The notes beneath the pieces were generated by a model. It made no database searches, was not told the origin of the DNA, and was given only the letters and a program-made list of their open reading frames with translations. Shown here one piece after another: positions 61,564-62,799 of a DNA stretch of 62,799 nucleotides; positions within the stretch are counted from its first letter, which is position 1, and each line of letters begins with the position of its first letter. This DNA comes from Pseudomonadota bacterium (GTDB lineage: Bacteria > Pseudomonadota > Alphaproteobacteria > Azospirillales > Azospirillaceae). Made by a program: the position numbers and the translations under genes. Location of the stretch: contig JAFAFA010000072.1 of NCBI GenBank assembly GCA_023423695.1, positions 1 to 62,799 on the forward strand. Direction: 5' to 3'.

Positions 61564-62763
61564 ATGTCCAAGATCGGGAACGCCAAGATCGATCACGCCG
61601 AGACCGAGACCCAGCGGTCCAGCGCCGAGACCCAGCGCGCCGCCAAGAGCTTCACCCGCCGCCTGCTGCTGCAGAGCGCCGCGGCTGCCGCCGGCGTCGC
61701 CTCGGTCGGTCCCTTCGTGCTGCGCGAAGGCCGCGCCGCGTCGGGTTCGGTGAAGATCTTCTCCTGGGCCGGCTACATCAGCCCGGACATGCTGGCCGAT
61801 TTCGAGAAGAAGACCGGCGTCAAGGCGACCCTGACCGAATACGGCACCAACGACGAGCTGCTGAACCAGCTGAAGGCCACCGGCGGCGCCGGCTTCGACA
61901 TCATCCACCCCACCGTCGACCGCGTGCCGAACTATGTCGAGTTCGAGCTGGTGCAGCCGCTCGACGAATCGAAGGTGAAGTGGGACGGCTGCCTGAAATC
62001 GTCGGTCGAGGGCTCCGCCGGGATGGGCGGCGTCGTCGGCGGCAAGCGCTATTTCGCCCCGGCCGACTGGGGGACGGAGGCGCTGGCCTACGACATGAAG
62101 AAGGCGCCGCTGACCTACGGCACCGCCAGCTACGGCGACCTGTGGGCGCCGGCCAACGCCGGCAAGGTGACGGTGCGCGGCCATTCCTCGCTGATCGGCA
62201 TCGCCCTGTGGCTGGAAAGCCAGGGCAAGCTGCCCCACCCCGTCCGCGACCAGTTCAAGGACGAGGCGAAGGCGCGCGCCAACTTCGACGCCATCCTCAA
62301 GGTGGCCGCCGCCAACAAGAAGTCGGTCGCCCAGTTCTGGACCAACGAGAACGAGGCCCAGGGCGCCTTCCGCACCAACGGCTGCGTCATCGGCCAGACC
62401 TGGGACAGCAGCGCCGTGGCGTTGCGCAAGGAAGGGCTGCCGATCCGCTTCGTCGCGCCGAAGGAAGGGGCTCTAGCCTGGATGGAAGGCTTCGCCATCC
62501 CGAAGAAGGCGGAGAACCTGGAGAACGCCTATGCCTGGATCAACTGGTTCTACACACCGCAGGCCGGCGCGCTGTACACCAACCACTCCGGCATCTCCAG
62601 CACCGCCGTCGGCGCCGAGGCGCACCTGACCGAGCTGAACAAGCAGTTCTTCGCCGACGCCTACCCGGGCGACGCCCTGCAGAAGCTGTGGTGGTGGCCG
62701 ATCCAGGAGGCGTGGTACGTCTCCATCCGCAACGAGTACCAGGATCGCTTCCTGGCGGCGTGA
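61564..62763 (+). CDS. Polyamine-type ABC transporter substrate-binding protein
   Basis: The protein has 399 residues from ATG 61564. A Tat-like signal is seen (TRRLLLQSAAAAAG, R32 R33, hydrophobic run to about 52, cleavage near GRAASG). The mature part begins VKIFSWAGYISPDMLADFEK, the PotD/PotF pattern, and has GTEALAYDMKKAPLTYG and WTNENEAQGAF. It ends with LWWWPIQEAWYVSIRNEYQD. It delivers spermidine, putrescine or a related cation to a permease. The permease and ATPase genes are expected just beyond the right edge. A repeat copy begins right after it. Confidence 0.9.
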   Translation: MSKIGNAKIDHAETETQRSSAETQRAAKSFTRRLLLQSAAAAAGVASVGPFVLREGRAASGSVKIFSWAGYISPDMLADFEKKTGVKATLTEYGTNDELLNQLKATGGAGFDIIHPTVDRVPNYVEFELVQPLDESKVKWDGCLKSSVEGSAGMGGVVGGKRYFAPADWGTEALAYDMKKAPLTYGTASYGDLWAPANAGKVTVRGHSSLIGIALWLESQGKLPHPVRDQFKDEAKARANFDAILKVAAANKKSVAQFWTNENEAQGAFRTNGCVIGQTWDSSAVALRKEGLPIRFVAPKEGALAWMEGFAIPKKAENLENAYAWINWFYTPQAGALYTNHSGISSTAVGAEAHLTELNKQFFADAYPGDALQKLWWWPIQEAWYVSIRNEYQDRFLAA

Positions 62764-62774
62764 GGAAGGTTTTT

Positions 62775-62799
62775 GCCCCCTCCCTAACCCTCCCCCACC
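62775..62799. repeat. Dispersed palindromic repeat, copy C (cut by edge)
   Basis: GCCCCCTCCCTAACCCTCCC then CCACC at the right edge matches the terminal GC-rich part of copies A and B, including the distinctive TAACCCTCCCCC. Only the first 25 bases are visible, so identity is provisional. Confidence 0.5.

Overview
The window is about 62.8 kb of GC-rich DNA with alphaproteobacterial gene content. It has an Irr-type Fur regulator, the DUF3576-leuS-lptE-holA cluster, three tandem Gram-negative porins, a DUF485/ActP acetate permease next to a Cache-domain sensor kinase, and several GTG or TTG starts. I infer a member of the Rhodospirillales, probably Azospirillum or a close relative. That is recognition from memory, not a database result. 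No plasmid replication genes, phage genes, IS transposases or CRISPR arrays were seen, so most of it reads as ordinary core or low-copy replicon DNA with a few accessory patches.

Layout, left to right. 1-8.4 kb: electron transfer flavoprotein beta (cut by the edge), a dispersed palindromic repeat, an acyl-CoA synthetase, and a response regulator plus hybrid kinase pair divergent from DUF485-actP. 8.4-16.7 kb: an orphan sensor kinase, two tiny tandem membrane proteins, irr, a nitronate-monooxygenase-like flavoprotein with an extra cysteine cluster, a glycerophosphodiester phosphodiesterase, a lysine 2,3-aminomutase-like radical SAM enzyme, a GIY-YIG protein and TspO. 16.7-21.5 kb: the holA-lptE-leuS-DUF3576 block. 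21.8-26 kb: three paralogous porins, each with its own terminator. 26-37.3 kb: PLP homeostasis protein, an L,D-transpeptidase overlapping an Ala/Pro-rich partner, ribA, an orphan OmpR-type regulator, metallo-hydrolase, DUF882 lipoprotein, histidine phosphatase, and fumarylacetoacetase-like plus xthA. 37.6-46.4 kb: MarR regulator, tRNA-Ser(GGA), alpha/beta hydrolase, glycosyltransferase, HAD hydrolase, ribbon-helix-helix protein, two exported envelope proteins, and a flavoprotein. 46.4-53 kb: a ccdAB toxin-antitoxin pair, ahcY behind a perfect 18-bp palindrome, a PA0069-type radical SAM protein, an MFS exporter overlapping a TPR-methyltransferase fusion. 53-54.5 kb: an AT-rich patch with one bacterial PH-domain gene and decayed small reading frames. 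54.5-62.8 kb: an isolated tssL-tssM-tagF type VI secretion trio with an unusually short TssM, a second copy of the palindromic repeat, a class A penicillin-binding protein, and a polyamine-type ABC substrate-binding protein.

Functional threads: acetate and monocarboxylate uptake with its probable two-component control; envelope building (porins, LptE, L,D-transpeptidase, penicillin-binding protein, DUF882, SH3 proteins); methionine-cycle control at ahcY; and fragmentary accessory systems (ccdAB, the bPH2 patch, the T6SS trio). No wholly unfamiliar multi-gene system is evident. The strongest candidates for something under-described are the L,D-transpeptidase/Ala-Pro-rich pair, the TPR-methyltransferase/MFS overlap, the short-TssM trio, and the cysteine-rich tail on the nitronate monooxygenase homologue.
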